NCBI RefSeq assembly: GCF_009017415.1
Contig: NC_092408.1
Span: forward strand, 4,278,001-4,342,000
Length of the DNA stretch: 64,000 bases
Source: Aspergillus flavus
Lineage: Eukaryota > Ascomycota > Eurotiomycetes > Eurotiales > Aspergillaceae
Direction of reading: 5' to 3'
Shown here: piece by piece, positions 9,137 to 21,017 of the stretch
Layout: each line of letters opens with the position of its first letter
Numbering within the stretch: the stretch's first letter is position 1
Position numbers and translations under genes: made by a program
Notes under the pieces: model-generated
Told to the model about the DNA's origin: nothing
Databases searched by the model: none
What the model saw: only the letters and a program-made list of their open reading frames with translations

Positions 9137-12100
9137 ATGGTCGAATTGTCATGGAGTGCAGCCACGGTTCCGGATTCACGACCTATGAGGATGAAGACAT
9201 CAGTGCCGCCGATCACATCGGAAGCTCAAACGCCCGAGTCTACTTTCGTGCCATGCGCCTCGACAGCCTCCCTATTCCTGTATGCCGAAGGCTCAGCCAT
9301 TGTATGCCTCCATCACGACACTTTGGCTGTTGAGCGACGCTTCGAAAACCATACCGAGGATATTGGGTTTATATCGGTAGACAATGTTAGTGAGCGTGGC
9401 GCAGGGAGACTGGTCGTTAGCTATGATGTCAGTCAGACTGCAGTTGTCTGGGATCTGTTTACGGGCTCAGTGATCGCAAGGTTCGCATCCTTTGAGCAGC
9501 TCAAGGTGGCCGCTTGGATGCGCAATGGCAATGTAGCATTTGGTACCACCACCTTATCTCTGCGTGATGCTTGAAACTGGGGCTGATATGACTGTAGGAA
9601 ATGTGAAGGGTGACGTGATTTTGTTTGAACCATCGACATCGGAGCATATTTCTTGCCGGACGATCTTCGACCCTATCACAGCTTTAGCGCCCTCGTCAGA
9701 CTGTCGAACCTACGCCATTGGGTATGCAATCTATTCCTTGTTCCGCCTAGTTAAGGTATTGTATAGTGAAGTCCAACCCATACTAACAAAAACTAGATAC
9801 CAGAATGGATCAATTCTAATAGCTACTCTTCACCCTACATTTACTATCTTGCATACCATGAGCACCTCCCGCGGGCCGTCCCGGATCGTTTCGCTGGCAT
9901 GGCATGCATCATCGTCAAAGCAAAAGTCGGATATGCTTGCCACCCTTTCCGCAAATGGTGATCTGAGGGTATGGAGCGTGGCCAAGCCTGCTGGTAAAGA
10001 TGCGCCGCGGGTAATCAGGGTTCTAAAGAGATCGGACACGTCTTCAACAACCGAACCTAAGTGGATGGCCTGGTCAAAGAATGGTAGAATTGTTCAGTAT
10101 CTCGAGGGGTAAGATAGCACTGTAATCTTGACGGTGCCCACTCTGTTGCCAAATCACTGACAACTGCTGCTAGGGAGACATGGGCCTGGGATGTGCGAAC
10201 CAAGCACATCACTTCGGAGCCAGTTCCGACGATTGACAATCCTCGTGGGTTCGCCAATTATGGACCAACAGCCACATTATTTACACTGGGACCTCGCCAC
10301 ACCGTACAACAGTATGATCTTGAGAGCCCGGGATTAGTCGCCAATGTACAGCATCCTCCCGGCGGAGCCTTACCAGCATCAGAGGAGGCCAGACCCCGTG
10401 GTGCGTCAGCACGCATGCTACAGGACCCACCTGAGATGAAGGAGTCCGGTGCCATGTTCGGCACGAGACGAGCTCCGTTTGACCCGAGTGGAATCGAGGC
10501 CGTACGTCAACAACGTGCCGAGCTAACTAGCCCAGTCTCTTCTCGAAGTCAGGCAAACACCGTAAGTTCAAAGGCCTCGTCGGGGAATTATAGGATAGTC
10601 CCATTTTCATCCCCGAGTAGATCGGGTCACACCGCTACATCCTTTTCACTCACCTCCGCTAGTGGTAGAGACACCCCTCAGGCATCTGGCGCATCCTATG
10701 CGTATGCTTCTTCCGTATCTATGTCATCTGCGAAAAGCTCCCGTGCCGGCTCTCGTTTACGAAACGAGGTTCATCCCAGCCCAGCAGATAAACCCATGGA
10801 TCTGTTTCCTTTCACACGCGAACGACTCAACGATGTGCCATATAGCCGTCAACAGCCCCTGGATGAGTCGCATCTCACGCCAGACGATCTCCGTCGTCAA
10901 ATGTTGAGCGTGGTCTTTGGCTGGCATGATGATATTGATGAACTAATCAACGATGAGCGTATGTAGTCATTTGTGTATCGTGTCTGAATATCTTTCCTAA
11001 CTCCTGTCTCAGTTAGCCGCCACACACCGGGTACTCAGAGCGCTATTCTACTCGCCCAATGGCTAGGGGAATCTGACACGGACCAAATGGTGTCCATGCT
11101 TAGCCCAGGTTCAGCCTCAACAGCAGATTGGATGCTTCTTGCTTTTAGCCAGATGCGTTGCGAATCACAAGCCAACAAGGTCGGACAGGCCTTCGTTCAG
11201 AAACTTCTGGAAATCGGTGACGTGCATACTGCAGCTACGATTCTTTTGGGGCTTGGCGATAAGAATGATGCTATTGAAGTTTACGTTTCCCAAAGCTATT
11301 ATATGGAAGCTATCCTGATGGCGTGCCTGGTGACACCCACAGATTGGCAGCGTCAATCATATCTCGTCCGCCGCTGGGGGGAGCATGTCGTCTCACATTC
11401 CCAGCAGCAGCTTGCAATAAGGTGCTTCATGTGCACGGGAGTGGAGCCTTCGGAACCCTGGACTTCTCCAGCTGCACAACAGGCTGCCTCCTTTGCCGAG
11501 GTAATGTCGAGAAGATCACCAGCCAACTCCCCGGAGCCCCCCTATCCCAATCCGTTAGGCCTTCTACCACCAGGCTCACAGACAAAGCCTTCCAATAGCC
11601 GACAGGCAAAGACTCCAGCCCTCAAGCTGATCACATCGTTTGACTCGCAACCAAGCCAAAAGTTACGATTCCCCGGTCTAAAGTCGGATGATAGGACACC
11701 TACGAATGCGCCTGGGGTTACGCCCATTGCTGAATCCGCTGTAGCCGACTCAGCATTGTCCCCTGGAGGCTTTGGTTCATACAAGTTGAATAATATCCAG
11801 AGTCTCAACAATGCCATGAACTCTCGAACAGGTACTCCCGCGTTTGGCAGAGGGCGCTTGCCATCCATTGGGGAAACCCCCGTTGACGTTCAGCCGCCAA
11901 CCTTTCCTTCCAGTGGTTCCAAGAGGCTTGTTGATTATGGTTCAACCTCGGAAAATGATGATCAAGAGGATCAGAGCGGTAACGAGAAAGAAGAGCAGAT
12001 TGGCCTGCTGCCTTCTTCTACATACCATCCCGACGACGCGTTCAAACCAAGTCCGCAAACCGCAGTCCAAACAAATGCGGACAAATTTGCAGGCATCAAG

Positions 12101-14098
12101 GGAATACCATCTCCAGCGGCTGGGCTTTTTGAAGCCCTGAAAGACCGATCTGACAGTCGCAATGGATCTAGGGATAGGAAGCCCGATGGACTGCAGCTTC
12201 ATTTGTATCCTACTGAATACTCTGGCACTGATGCGGCCGACCAATGCGATAGTGGTAATTTTAGAAGCCCAGCATCAACTTTGAACAGCTTCAGTTCTGC
12301 AAAGAGCCCAAGTGTTAGTGGGAGGAGTATTGATCAATATATCAGTAGCCTTGACGAGGCGAACTATCACTCAAAGAAGCATCACAACTACCGCTCCAAT
12401 GGTGTGGGACAGCGAACTACGGATGAAACGGCCAGCCAGACTTCAGAAAGACGGCACCGCTCTAGGAACACGTCTCAGCAGGCACGTGGGCGACACGAAA
12501 AGAGGTATATTCCGCCAGCCAAGCGGTCTCCTTCCTCGCCGGTTCCGATGTCCCCCGAAGAGATAGCCCGTTACCAAGCCGCTCAGGAGGATCACGATAA
12601 TGCTCGCCGGATGAAGCAGCGTTCAAAGACGCGCAGTGCAAGCAGGGTTAGGAAGCCTCGTTCACGGAACTCATCTGAGCGTCGGAACAATCGTTCATCT
12701 AGTCGCCATACAGCTAGTCGGGTCGGCACTGAGAAGCATGACCGTGGCCGTAGTGCCGACAGGAAGGGCTCTTACAATAGATCGCCTTCGCCTCCCTTGC
12801 CCACCTCTACTACAGACGATGCTTTCAGACTCGTGGCCAGTGATAGAGAACGGAGGTCTCAGCAGCGAAGTAGCAGCCGACGTCCGGACAAAGGGAAAGC
12901 AGAACCAAGGGCGAGATCTCGGAGTCGCCATGATCACGAGCCCACGATGGGGACGGAACATGGACAGTATGACGTAGGTGCAACTCCTCGAGGCCTTGTC
13001 GTCGAGATAGTACCTCAAAGCGACCACGATATGTTGACGGAAGAGAGCCGGGCCATTCACTCTGCAACTGTGCCTCCCGCTGTCCCCCACATTGGGCTAT
13101 CCGAACACAGAAGAAAGGAGCTGGCAGCAGCAGAACTAGAGGCACGGCGACTCTCCCTCGCACGGAATCCATCCGCGCCCAACATCCCCTTTCCAGGAGA
13201 ACTGCAACATAGTCGCATTCCAGAGAGCCCACCATTTTCTGTGAATTCTCTTGGTCCACGCACACCAGGTCGGCGGAGGGCTTCATCGAGCAAAGCATCT
13301 CCAGAGCACCGAAATAGCTCGGACTCGAACTCATCCCAGTCCGGACCATCAGGGCTGGCTACGACACCCAGAGCTATGCGACACCCGAGGTATAATCAGG
13401 AGACTGCTCCGTCTGTTCCGAACGTTCCGGACAGCACTATTCTCCTGAGTGACGCCAGGTATCAGGCTGATGCTCAGAAAATTGGTCGCTCAATGTCTGT
13501 TCCAGTGCCCGAATTAAAACAACCTGGGACAGTGCCATCCGACCTGCCAATGCATCCGCGATTTAATCCATGTCTCCCGAGAAGCCGCTCGACCAGCAGA
13601 ACCCGGAACATGGGTCATCGCCGGGAGAACTCGAAAGAACAAGGCGGGTACAGCTATGGAGGCTCTCCAGTGGATATCAGCATCGAGGAGGGAATCGAGA
13701 ACGCGATGGAACTAAAATATTACGAAACTCCTCCTGTGTTACCCGAGCTGCAGCACTTGAACGCTCTCCCACCCCCACCACCACCTGCCCCGGTGATGGA
13801 TTGTGCGTCTCCGCGCGAGTCTTCAGGGACCATAGACATCGCTATTGACAACGAGAACATGGGAAAGCTGCTACCCCGCGCTATGACAGCCGGACCCGCG
13901 GTGAACATGGAGACACAACCGACTTTACATCGTCGGCGTATGTCCTTTGAGCACAGACGCGGCAAAAGCGTGAACGAGAGCTTCTCCAGTAAGATCCGCA
14001 ACCTGGCTCGTATGGGCAGTGTTAATCGGGCACCTGATAGTTGGGCTGAAACACATTTTCCGTATGAAAGTATACCAGTCGCCGACGGTCGCATCTAG
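9137..14098 (+). CDS. Large WD40-repeat / alpha-solenoid protein with RS-rich C-terminal region
   Basis: Exons 9137-9542, 9598-9721, 9797-10108, 10174-10958 and 11013-14098 join in frame to 1570 codons; all four introns are 54-75 nt GT-AG. The N-terminal about 400 residues are a WD40-type propeller, with repeat ends such as TAVVWDLFTG and GDLRVWSVAK. A helical section follows (LLAQWLGES, then KVGQAFVQKLLEIGDVHTAA and KNDAIEVYVSQSYYMEAILM), like the solenoids after propellers in Sec31, Gemin5 and similar scaffolds. The last 800 residues are low-complexity, rich in Ser, Arg and Pro, with RS-type runs and a proline cluster near 13770-13790. This is a conserved fungal protein whose function I do not know; a scaffold in trafficking or RNA handling is inference from architecture. 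ATG 9137 is chosen because conserved-looking sequence begins there; an in-frame start at 9086 would add 17 residues. Confidence 0.85.
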
Positions 14099-14713
14099 GT
14101 CATTTTAATTCTATTCGCCGATCTTCGCTTTGTTTGCGTTCTTTTCTTTTCTTTACTCCGTTTGTTTTCTCTCTTTAGTGTTTCTACTCTCCTACTTGCA
14201 TTCCAGTTTTCTGGACGTGGTCCGCTTCTCGGGCCCTCATGACTAACGACATTTCCTTTTATCTTCTGTTACGCCCTGTTATGACTCGTTAAAGGGCATT
14301 ATGTGATTGTTGGATGTATACCCTTCCTGGCATTATGACAAATTGTTGTCCTCTAAGTAACACACGGTGGAAATGTCTGTGTGCCTTTCTTAGACTTTTG
14401 CTTATTCCTGCGTATTGCTCCTCTTGTTCAGATCGGGTCCGCAAGGACAAGGAAAAGTTCCTTTGTATCTGGGATTGAGGTGGTTTCTGTTGTTGTATCA
14501 TGCACAGGTTTCCATCCCTCCCACAATGCTTTGATTTCCTTGGTTGTCTACCACTATTAGTGATAATCGGGCTAGATGATAATTAGATGTTCATGAACAA
14601 TGCAAACATGCCAGTTACGTTTAATATACATTGACGAGCCCACAACGCACTTACTGCATCGCAGAATCAAGGGTAGTTTGTATAATACACTATGTCAGTT
14701 CACTACAGGGCAA
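14099..14713. other. Convergent 3' flanks, no gene
   Basis: T-rich sequence after the WD40 gene stop, running into the 3' end of the minus-strand gene at 14714. Likely 3' untranslated sequence of both genes. Confidence 0.5.
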
Positions 14714-15892
14714 TTAATTCCACTTTCCCCAACCTTTGTTGCGCCCTTCGCTCGCCGACTCTTGTCCAATATTCCTTTCCGCGTCCAATAACCGGTCAAA
14801 TTCAGCACGAGCTTGCTCCCTCTCTCGCTGCTTGTCACTTTCTGATGATGGAGAACTCCATGAGTCCCACTGTGGTGACTGCTGGCTAGATGCATCCTGA
14901 CGACTAGACTGAGCTGGCGCGGAAGTATTCTGTTGTCGAATCCGCTCCCAGGCACTTCCCTGCGAGTAACCAGCCTGCGCGGCCCTACTGGTTCTATACT
15001 CAGGCGCCGTGGGACTAGCATCATCCTCATCGAAGAAATCTCCTCCACGGCCTTGATCTGCACCCAATCCACCACCACCAACAGGTTCCAACACCGGACG
15101 ACGATCAGGAACAGATACCCCTGTAGACTGAACGTCACCCCCAGAATACTCCGAAGCATACTCACCACCCTGATCCATTTCAACGACACCATGCTGCTCA
15201 CCCACCGACCTCCGCCCCCTGGACTCCATCTTTCTCTTCCTTATCTCATCAGGATTCTGCTTTTTCAAGTCTGCCAAGAACTCCTTCAACCGCGAGTCTC
15301 CCATCGTATTCGTCGTCTCTTTATAGACCGCATAAACACTCGAAAACGTTGCGCCCGCCACACTATAGAACAACATCTTGAAACACATCACAAAAGCCGC
15401 CCGTCTTGCCACCGTCGGCTCAGCAACCGCGAACCTCTTCGCGGCCTGTATAATCTCCCCCGGAGACGGCATCTTCCCCTCCGGCCCCGAAGCCTTGGGG
15501 AAATAAGCCGGATACAACTCCGACTTCCTGGCCTGGTTCCACAACAGCGCTGATCCGACGAGTCCTCCCAGTGGCGCGCCGATCCGCTCGTGGTACAAAC
15601 TGCGACTGCTGTGTGTGACCATCGCATCTAGTTCGTCCTGCGTGGGGAGCCGCTGGATGAGAACGCGCGCATTTTCGACTCGGCGGAGTACATTGGCTGT
15701 GACTTTCCGGTCGTAGTTCCACCGTCCGAAGAATCCGAAGTAGAGGGTGAATGGGTCCGGGTTGGCGATTAGGTCGCGTTTTATGTAGAGCGAGTGATAC
15801 TGGTATTTTGTGTTTGGGGTGTTGTCGCTGTCGTTGGTTGGTTCGGCGCCCGTTGGGGGGATAGGGTCTGTTTGGGCGTTTTCAAGAACCAT
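14714..15892 (-). CDS. Conserved fungal membrane protein of unknown function (mitochondrial-like)
   Basis: A single-exon gene of 392 residues. The start MVLENAQTDP at 15892 is preferred over an in-frame ATG at 16051, because the intervening 53 residues look like translated leader. After a short acidic N-terminus comes YIKRDLIANPDPFTLYFGFF, then HSSRSLYHERIGAPLGGLVG and SALLWNQARKSELYPAYFPK, and a hydrophobic helix (FVMCFKMLFYSVAGATFSSV). That gives one or two membrane segments near residues 115-135 and 175-200. The C-terminal half is charged, Gln/Ser-rich and probably disordered, ending in a Lys/Trp-rich tail. I recognise it as a conserved ascomycete protein type but cannot name a function; mitochondrial location is a guess from composition. 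Confidence 0.6.
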   Translation of the reverse strand: MVLENAQTDPIPPTGAEPTNDSDNTPNTKYQYHSLYIKRDLIANPDPFTLYFGFFGRWNYDRKVTANVLRRVENARVLIQRLPTQDELDAMVTHSSRSLYHERIGAPLGGLVGSALLWNQARKSELYPAYFPKASGPEGKMPSPGEIIQAAKRFAVAEPTVARRAAFVMCFKMLFYSVAGATFSSVYAVYKETTNTMGDSRLKEFLADLKKQNPDEIRKRKMESRGRRSVGEQHGVVEMDQGGEYASEYSGGDVQSTGVSVPDRRPVLEPVGGGGLGADQGRGGDFFDEDDASPTAPEYRTSRAAQAGYSQGSAWERIRQQNTSAPAQSSRQDASSQQSPQWDSWSSPSSESDKQREREQARAEFDRLLDAERNIGQESASEGRNKGWGKWN

Positions 15893-16513
15893 CTTTTTTT
15901 TGTGGGTTTTTGGGTTTGTTTTGTGGATGAGTGAGAGGAGGGTTGGTGAGGGTTGGAGTTGGAGTTGGTTGTGTGATGCTGTGACGTTATGGGTATAATG
16001 CAGCTTAGTCAGCACAGTACTTAACTTTGCAGTTGTGCAGGGTTTATGCATTGGGTTTATACTCCGAAGGTTGATATCGTTTCACCTTTCTTTCCTAGTA
16101 TGTTAAGCTCAATGATATAGGTTTGTAATTTGGTAATATCTCGCATAATCTACATACTTTCTGGCTCCAATCGTCTTGCACTGTGATGCTGTTTGTGGCC
16201 TGTATATCGTCTGTTGGTGCCTTACATATATTTATTGTTAGATTATCAGTTAGCTATCTAAGGAAGTCGAATTGTAAAGGACTAAAGTCTCCACAATTCT
16301 ACAGATATGACAACATCTCTCCAATCTCTTGCCAATTCTAGATGATTTCAATACTTCCCAGTGCGCTCGAACTCAAGGCCTTCTACCTACCAACCATCTC
16401 CTAACGCCCTAGATATAAGCCCCCTCTAAATCTGATCGAAGGATAGGTTCTTCACACGGTAATAGGTATCTAGTTATTCAGTCAGCCAAGTCCCATAACC
16501 GCAACAGATAATA
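15893..16513. other. Spacer, no gene recognised
   Basis: The first 160 bp are the presumed leader and promoter of the minus-strand membrane protein gene, containing an in-frame upstream ATG at 16051. The rest is AT-rich and leads to the 3' end of the GH16-like gene. Confidence 0.45.
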
Positions 16514-17447
16514 CTAACCCGTGCTAGGACCAGGAGATCCAGACGATCCCTCCATCTGCAAATTGATGATCCTGCAGCATGTTAGCCTTTGTAAATCATA
16601 TGGAATGTCCCCCACCCTCTAGGGCTTGTCAAGTACTCACAGATACAAAGGCTTCCCGACGTAGTCGGCCCCGTACTGAGTAGTAACCTCCACATCATCG
16701 AGGAAGTACTTGACCATGATATCGGCGTCGTTCTCGGCGCGGATCTGGGTTTTGACCTTGTGGAAGTCACTCGGAGACGGGTAATCCGTGTTGTGGTTCA
16801 TGACTTCGGAAGAGGTCTGGAATAATATTATTAGTTGTGTCCATAGATAATATCTTGCCACTGGCATCAATGTCACGCCTTTAACACCTTATCCCCAACA
16901 TAATATGATATCAGAGAAAGGAAACTTACATTGAAGACATTGAAAGTGAGTTGCCCCGTTCCTGTTCCATTTATCAGTCAAGAACGAGAAACAAAGCAAC
17001 TAAAACGTAACACCAACCCTTCCACTCAGCCATGTCAATCTCAGGAGGCCAGGTCGCAGCACTATTCAACCAGAAAGCAGGCCAAGTTCCCTTATCAGTC
17101 GTCGCCTGGAACTCAGCCTCGATGTCGAAACCAGAGCCTGCTTCAACAGTGAAAGTATTCTTAGAATGCACTGCTCCGGAGAGATAGTTTATTTCCTGGC
17201 CTCCACTGGTCGCAGGCTGGCCCGAGGTCGGCTTTGCGACGAGTGTCAGTGTGCCGGATTCGACGGAGATGTAATCGTGGTCAGTGGAGTTGCCGACCAT
17301 GCGGGCTGAACCGTTGTGGTCGCTACCCCATGGGTAGAGGTAGGAGAAGTACTCTTCGAGGGAAGTGTAGGAGTCAAAACAAGTCGTGGGGATGAGATTC
17401 TTCGCAGCAGCGAGAGAAGCAAGGGAAAGCAGCGTAACAGGCTTCAT
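16514..17447 (-). CDS. Secreted GH16-like beta-glucan-active enzyme
   Basis: Exons (minus) 17447-17018, 16961-16930, 16816-16641 and 16571-16514 join in frame to 231 residues. The start MKPVTLLSLASLAAAKN is a classical signal peptide, cleaved around residue 15. The glycoside hydrolase family 16 active site is PEIDMAEWKG (E-x-D-x-x-E, the nucleophile and acid/base pair), 12 residues after TWPAFWLNSAATW, also typical of the family. The exon 3/4 junction restores KPLYLIINLQMEGSSGSPGP, the conserved strand near the C-terminus. Family 16 enzymes hydrolyse or transglycosylate beta-1,3/1,4-glucans and related polysaccharides outside the cell. The length is short but complete for this fungal subgroup. 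The second exon is only 32 nt; its donor (GTAAGT) and flanking acceptor are good matches. The exact substrate cannot be told. Confidence 0.85.
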
Positions 17448-18160
17448 CTTGGCAATATTGATCCAATGTCCGACCGAATTTGCCTTTCGAAAATGGGAAA
17501 TAATGCAAGCCAAACTAGAAAATCACCGACTGGACCCAGGGTATTTATCTCCATCTCCTAAACAATGCTCCTAGAATAGACGGATAGCTCAGACACAGAT
17601 CTGCATGGTTGTTTTGCATCTGCGACACCACGCTAATGTCGCTCTATATTAACCCCACCGGGATATGGCTGTAAACTGCATGATCAACACGTCGGAGCTG
17701 CACCACTTTTGTTAATGATTTTCTGGTCGATTCGGGGGCCAAGTTTGAATGTAGCTTCGGTGTATATGGCCGATGTAGTAATTCTGGGGGTCTTAGGGCT
17801 TGGCTTCCTTTTTCGGTGCGGAGGGTTGATTTGCTGCTCTGGGTTAGTTGGGTACGTGGCGAGTGATAAGCTGCTAAGGATGTCATTTTACTGGTCCTTC
17901 ATTCATTGGAGTCGTTATCGAAAGCTTGTATATGGTTTTATATTGATTTGGTTTGGGGAGGGGCGTATCAAGGGTCTGGGTGTATGCACGGCTGCTGGCC
18001 CGTGAGTCTTGGCCTTATATTGGTAGTATGGATAGGTCATTCTTTGTTTGAATACATACTCCGCGTCCAATCTTGATCTAACATTTTCCGCTGATCATCC
18101 ATGTTTCTGTAACGGCCGAAAACTTCACTTTGTGATATAAACGGAAAGAAAACGGCCAAA
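17448..18160. other. Promoter of the GH16-like gene and spacer
   Basis: No gene recognised. Frames of 80-98 codons on both strands between 17644 and 18005 show no family motif and overlap each other. Confidence 0.45.
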
Positions 18161-19162
18161 TCACCGACAAACGGCCCGATCCAAAAGATCCTGGGTATGC
18201 CTCCAAACCAACTCAGGCACCCGCTGCTCCCGATACTCCTCCATAATCTTTCGGCTCGGTCGAACCTCCCCGTCCCAATTCAAGAGGTATGCTCCACTAC
18301 CCGTCTCCCCAGTTGTACCCTTCGCAACATCTCCTGACTTGACCGGAACACCCTGGGCCATGATGCCATTCTGGGCCGGGTACCGCGCAGAGCTTAGATG
18401 AAACAGATGCCGTTCTCCGCTTTCCTGGAGACCGACGGAGAAAGGCCACATCAGAGGCCACATTCCGTAATTGTAGAATGTCGAGATAGGCGGTGGGAAA
18501 CTGTTTGTGTAGATGTTTGTACCCACTAAACCGGGGTAGACGTGGATGAAGCTAACGGCTGGGTGGGTCTTAGCCAAGTGTTCCATACTCAGGGAGGTCA
18601 TGGTGATGGAATGTTTGTAGGCATTGAGTAAGGAGAAGTTATGCTTGAGATCTAGATCCTCGGTCTTGATCCCGAACTCGAAACCGCCGCCGTAGACACT
18701 AACTACTCGACTTGGACCTGCTGATTCAAGCAGTGGAAGGAGGTTCTGGACAAATCGCATGCGTGCATAGTAGCGCAGAGCGAAAAGATAGTCGATTCCT
18801 TCGCTGGTCTCGTTTCGGCCTCCGAGGGAGATGCCGCCGGGTGTCATGAAGAGGAAGTTGAGGTGTTTTTCTTGTTGGAGAATCTGTTTGCATGCTGCGT
18901 CTACGCTGCGGATAAGTGATACGTCGCTTTCGATGAAGTTGAAGCGGCCTTCTGGGTTTAGTTGTTGGAGTTCGCAGAGGAAGGGCTTTGCTCGTGATTC
19001 ACTCCGGCCGATTATGTATGCTGTTGGGTTGTCGGTGTGTTTAGCGAATTGACGCAGTGTGCTCTGGCCTATTCCACTTGTGCCTCCCACGAATAGGGCT
19101 GTAATATTGGGGATTGCTCGTAGACTGGCGTTGGATGCTTGGACTATCTTGAGGGAGACCAT
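18161..19162 (-). CDS. Atypical short-chain dehydrogenase/reductase (SDR) without the catalytic tyrosine
   Basis: A single exon of 333 residues. NITALFVGGTSGIGQSTLRQ near residue 20 is the NAD(P)-binding Gly motif (G-x-x-x-G-x-G type). SDV and NFLFMTPGGI match the later Rossmann strands. The usual Y-x-x-x-K active site is changed: the segment is LLNAYKHSITMTSLSMEHLA, where Lys is kept but the residue four before it is Leu. The segment FIHVYPGLVGTNI is the typical PG motif following the active site. This subgroup of fungal SDR-like proteins occurs often in secondary-metabolite surroundings, usually with no assigned reaction. Either it uses a different catalytic residue or it binds rather than reduces a substrate. 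A 9-bp-arm inverted repeat lies 180 bp upstream. Confidence 0.8.
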   Translation of the reverse strand: MVSLKIVQASNASLRAIPNITALFVGGTSGIGQSTLRQFAKHTDNPTAYIIGRSESRAKPFLCELQQLNPEGRFNFIESDVSLIRSVDAACKQILQQEKHLNFLFMTPGGISLGGRNETSEGIDYLFALRYYARMRFVQNLLPLLESAGPSRVVSVYGGGFEFGIKTEDLDLKHNFSLLNAYKHSITMTSLSMEHLAKTHPAVSFIHVYPGLVGTNIYTNSFPPPISTFYNYGMWPLMWPFSVGLQESGERHLFHLSSARYPAQNGIMAQGVPVKSGDVAKGTTGETGSGAYLLNWDGEVRPSRKIMEEYREQRVPELVWRHTQDLLDRAVCR

Positions 19163-19761
19163 ACTTGAGGCAGAACAAGAGAAAGAGAAACAGATGAATA
19201 AAGGATTTCACGAAAAGAGTAGCTAATATAGCAAATTTGTGTCAAATTGTTTGTATTCTTGTAATCACGAGCGTGAATGTGCTATTATTCCATGGTAGAG
19301 GTGCTGGTAGAACTCACCTTTTTGATCCTCTGTCAGTCGGTGATCCTTCGCCGATGAAGGATCACAACAATCCCTCGATCCTCCATGCACACGATCCATC
19401 ATTCATCCAACATGATCCGTCAACCACAGTTTTGATCCAACAATTTCTACTTCGATTATCCTGCCTATCTCAAAGAGCTATATTCATTCACTGCGCCACT
19501 TCTGTATCCGATTCATTCGAGATGCCTGTTGGGGAATGGATTCGATCCTTCCTCGGTGCCAACCATTCTTGGATTGTTTCAACACCCAAACCCAACGAGT
19601 ATTATGACATGAGACTTGGTCTTTACATGCTTTTCACGATGCTCCTAGTATATCTAATCTGTGAAGCATAATTTGCAAATAGTCGTTGACGAAAACGCCA
19701 TTACACTTGCATTCCCGACTGTCTATATTTCTAAAGCTTGAACAACTCTACTGTCAAACCA
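19163..19761 (+). other. Spacer with GATCC cluster and a possible small gene (19237-19671)
   Basis: A 144-codon plus-strand frame (19237-19671) starts with a hydrophobic stretch (IVCILVITSVNVLLF) and ends with another (LGLYMLFTMLLVYLI), so a small membrane protein is possible. I recognise no family and see no intron. The frame overlaps the promoter side of the SDR gene and is rich in GATCC words, so it may be chance. I treat it as unproven. Confidence 0.3.
19341..19364. promoter_or_regulatory. Perfect inverted repeat, 9-bp arms, 6-nt loop
   Basis: Arms TGATCCTTC (19341-19349) and GAAGGATCA (19356-19364) are exact reverse complements. Around it GATCC or GGATC recurs about seven times between 19322 and 19438. 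It lies upstream of the minus-strand SDR gene. It could be an operator for a dimeric regulator; two transcription-factor genes lie within 2 kb. The function is inferred only. Confidence 0.5.
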
Positions 19762-20429
19762 TCATCGGCGACATCGTCGCGCAGCCTCATGAGTATCTCT
19801 CGCAGCTCGACGTGAGAAGACCGCATCACAGAAAGAACACCGAAGCTTCGCCGATTGACCACGTCGCTCTCGCTGGTGGCGAGTCAGATTACTTCTGTTA
19901 GAAAAGGCACGACCATTACAGCACGACTCCCAGCAACGAAGAGTATCTTCCTTCTGAGATCCTTGGTTCGTGTGAACAGCGGCAGTCGTCTGCAATGCCG
20001 GTGAACCGAGATCGGTTCGATTACTCGTTGAAGGGACAACATCTGGAGTATCTTCCTGGGATCTATAATTGGACCAGCGATGTCAGTGACTTCCATCTTT
20101 ACTGGAGTAGTTACCGATGGGTCAGGTTGGGATGACGATACCCTGTGAATTGGAGACATTTCAGGTCTTCACGCAGACGTCGGAGCTCTGTGATTAGTTC
20201 ACTATTGGTATTCTCGGCTTGGTGATTTGGGGTTATTGTGGGGTGTGCTGGACTAGGATTGTCTGCGAGTCGGGGGTCTTGCGCTTTCCGATAGTCGTTG
20301 ATGAGTGATGGGGCCGAATCCTCATATTGGAAAAGGCTCCATGCTTCTCTGCACATTACTCGGCTGGGTTAGTCTCTCCTACCGGAGGAGTCATTATCGC
20401 TGCAATACGCACTGATATGTGAGGGACAT
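19762..20429 (-). CDS. Small zinc-finger protein (C2H2/C2HC type)
   Basis: Exons (minus) 20429-20413, 20348-20115 and 20062-19762 join to 183 residues. The first exon is only 17 nt (MSLTYQ); its intron has a CTAAC branch site and CAG end. The second intron starts GTAACT and ends TATAG; skipping it links NLTHR to SQEDTPDVV without a stop. The N-terminus (EAWSLFQYEDSAPSLINDYR) resembles the leader of fungal small zinc-finger proteins. The middle has LITELRRLREDLK, probably a helix. The C-terminal 60 residues hold two fingers: C-x4-C followed by SNLTRH without a clear second His, and C-x2-C-x12-H-x5-C, a C2HC variant. It is probably nuclear and DNA-binding. It is transcribed away from the Zn2Cys6 regulator at 21018, with about 590 bp between the two starts. 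Confidence 0.7.
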
Positions 20430-21017
20430 GATGTGATTCCGCTGCTCAGCGTTTATGCAATGTGAGAAATGCTATAAAGCTGGACAGCAACACTAAAATT
20501 TGGCAACACAGGTGAAATAAATTCTCTTGACCGCACACTATACTTCCAGTATCGCTAACTCCCCGCTAGCTATGGTTAACCTTGGCAATGTGCTCATACG
20601 TGAGGCAATCTCAGAATACACAGTAGGTGAACTGCTTTACCGAATCAAGCTACCAGGAAAACACGACCAGGACTAGAAGCCCCACGAATTGTTTCTGGGG
20701 ATTTTTTCGCGATGATTTGGTGTCTTTAACGAAATTAAAAGAGCTGTGAGGTGTATTATCAGGTCGACATACGATGCTTGCTGTCCAAGTCTTGGCCAAG
20801 ATTGGGGTCCAAAAATTCATCGATCGCTCCAGCCATCAATTCCTGGCTAGTGCTGTTCTTTGTTTAGCGACTAGAAGAAACCACTGGCTTTGCATGACTA
20901 GTTGCTGGTCTTCTGCTCAGATGGTTATTTCAATAATATTAGGATTGCCATCAATCATCCGGTGAAATAGCTTGTTTTCTTCTACCCCTCATACGAGGTT
21001 CCACTCGTCTTAACGAT
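20430..21017. promoter_or_regulatory. Shared divergent promoter of two transcription-factor genes
   Basis: 588 bp between the ATG of the minus-strand zinc-finger gene and the ATG of the plus-strand Zn2Cys6 gene. No coding frame is recognised. The layout allows joint regulation, but I see no clear operator. Confidence 0.5.

Noticed and set aside
12825..13349. 174-codon minus-strand frame in the WD40 gene
   Set aside because: Antisense to the RS-rich region; such low-complexity DNA gives long chance frames.
14933..15553. 206-codon plus-strand frame opposite the membrane protein gene
   Set aside because: Shadow of the minus-strand gene at 14714-15892; Arg/Leu/Ser-rich and featureless.
16360..16420. 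Possible tRNA-like T-arm (GTTCGAG on the minus strand)
   Set aside because: No matching acceptor stem, D-arm or anticodon arm could be folded around it.
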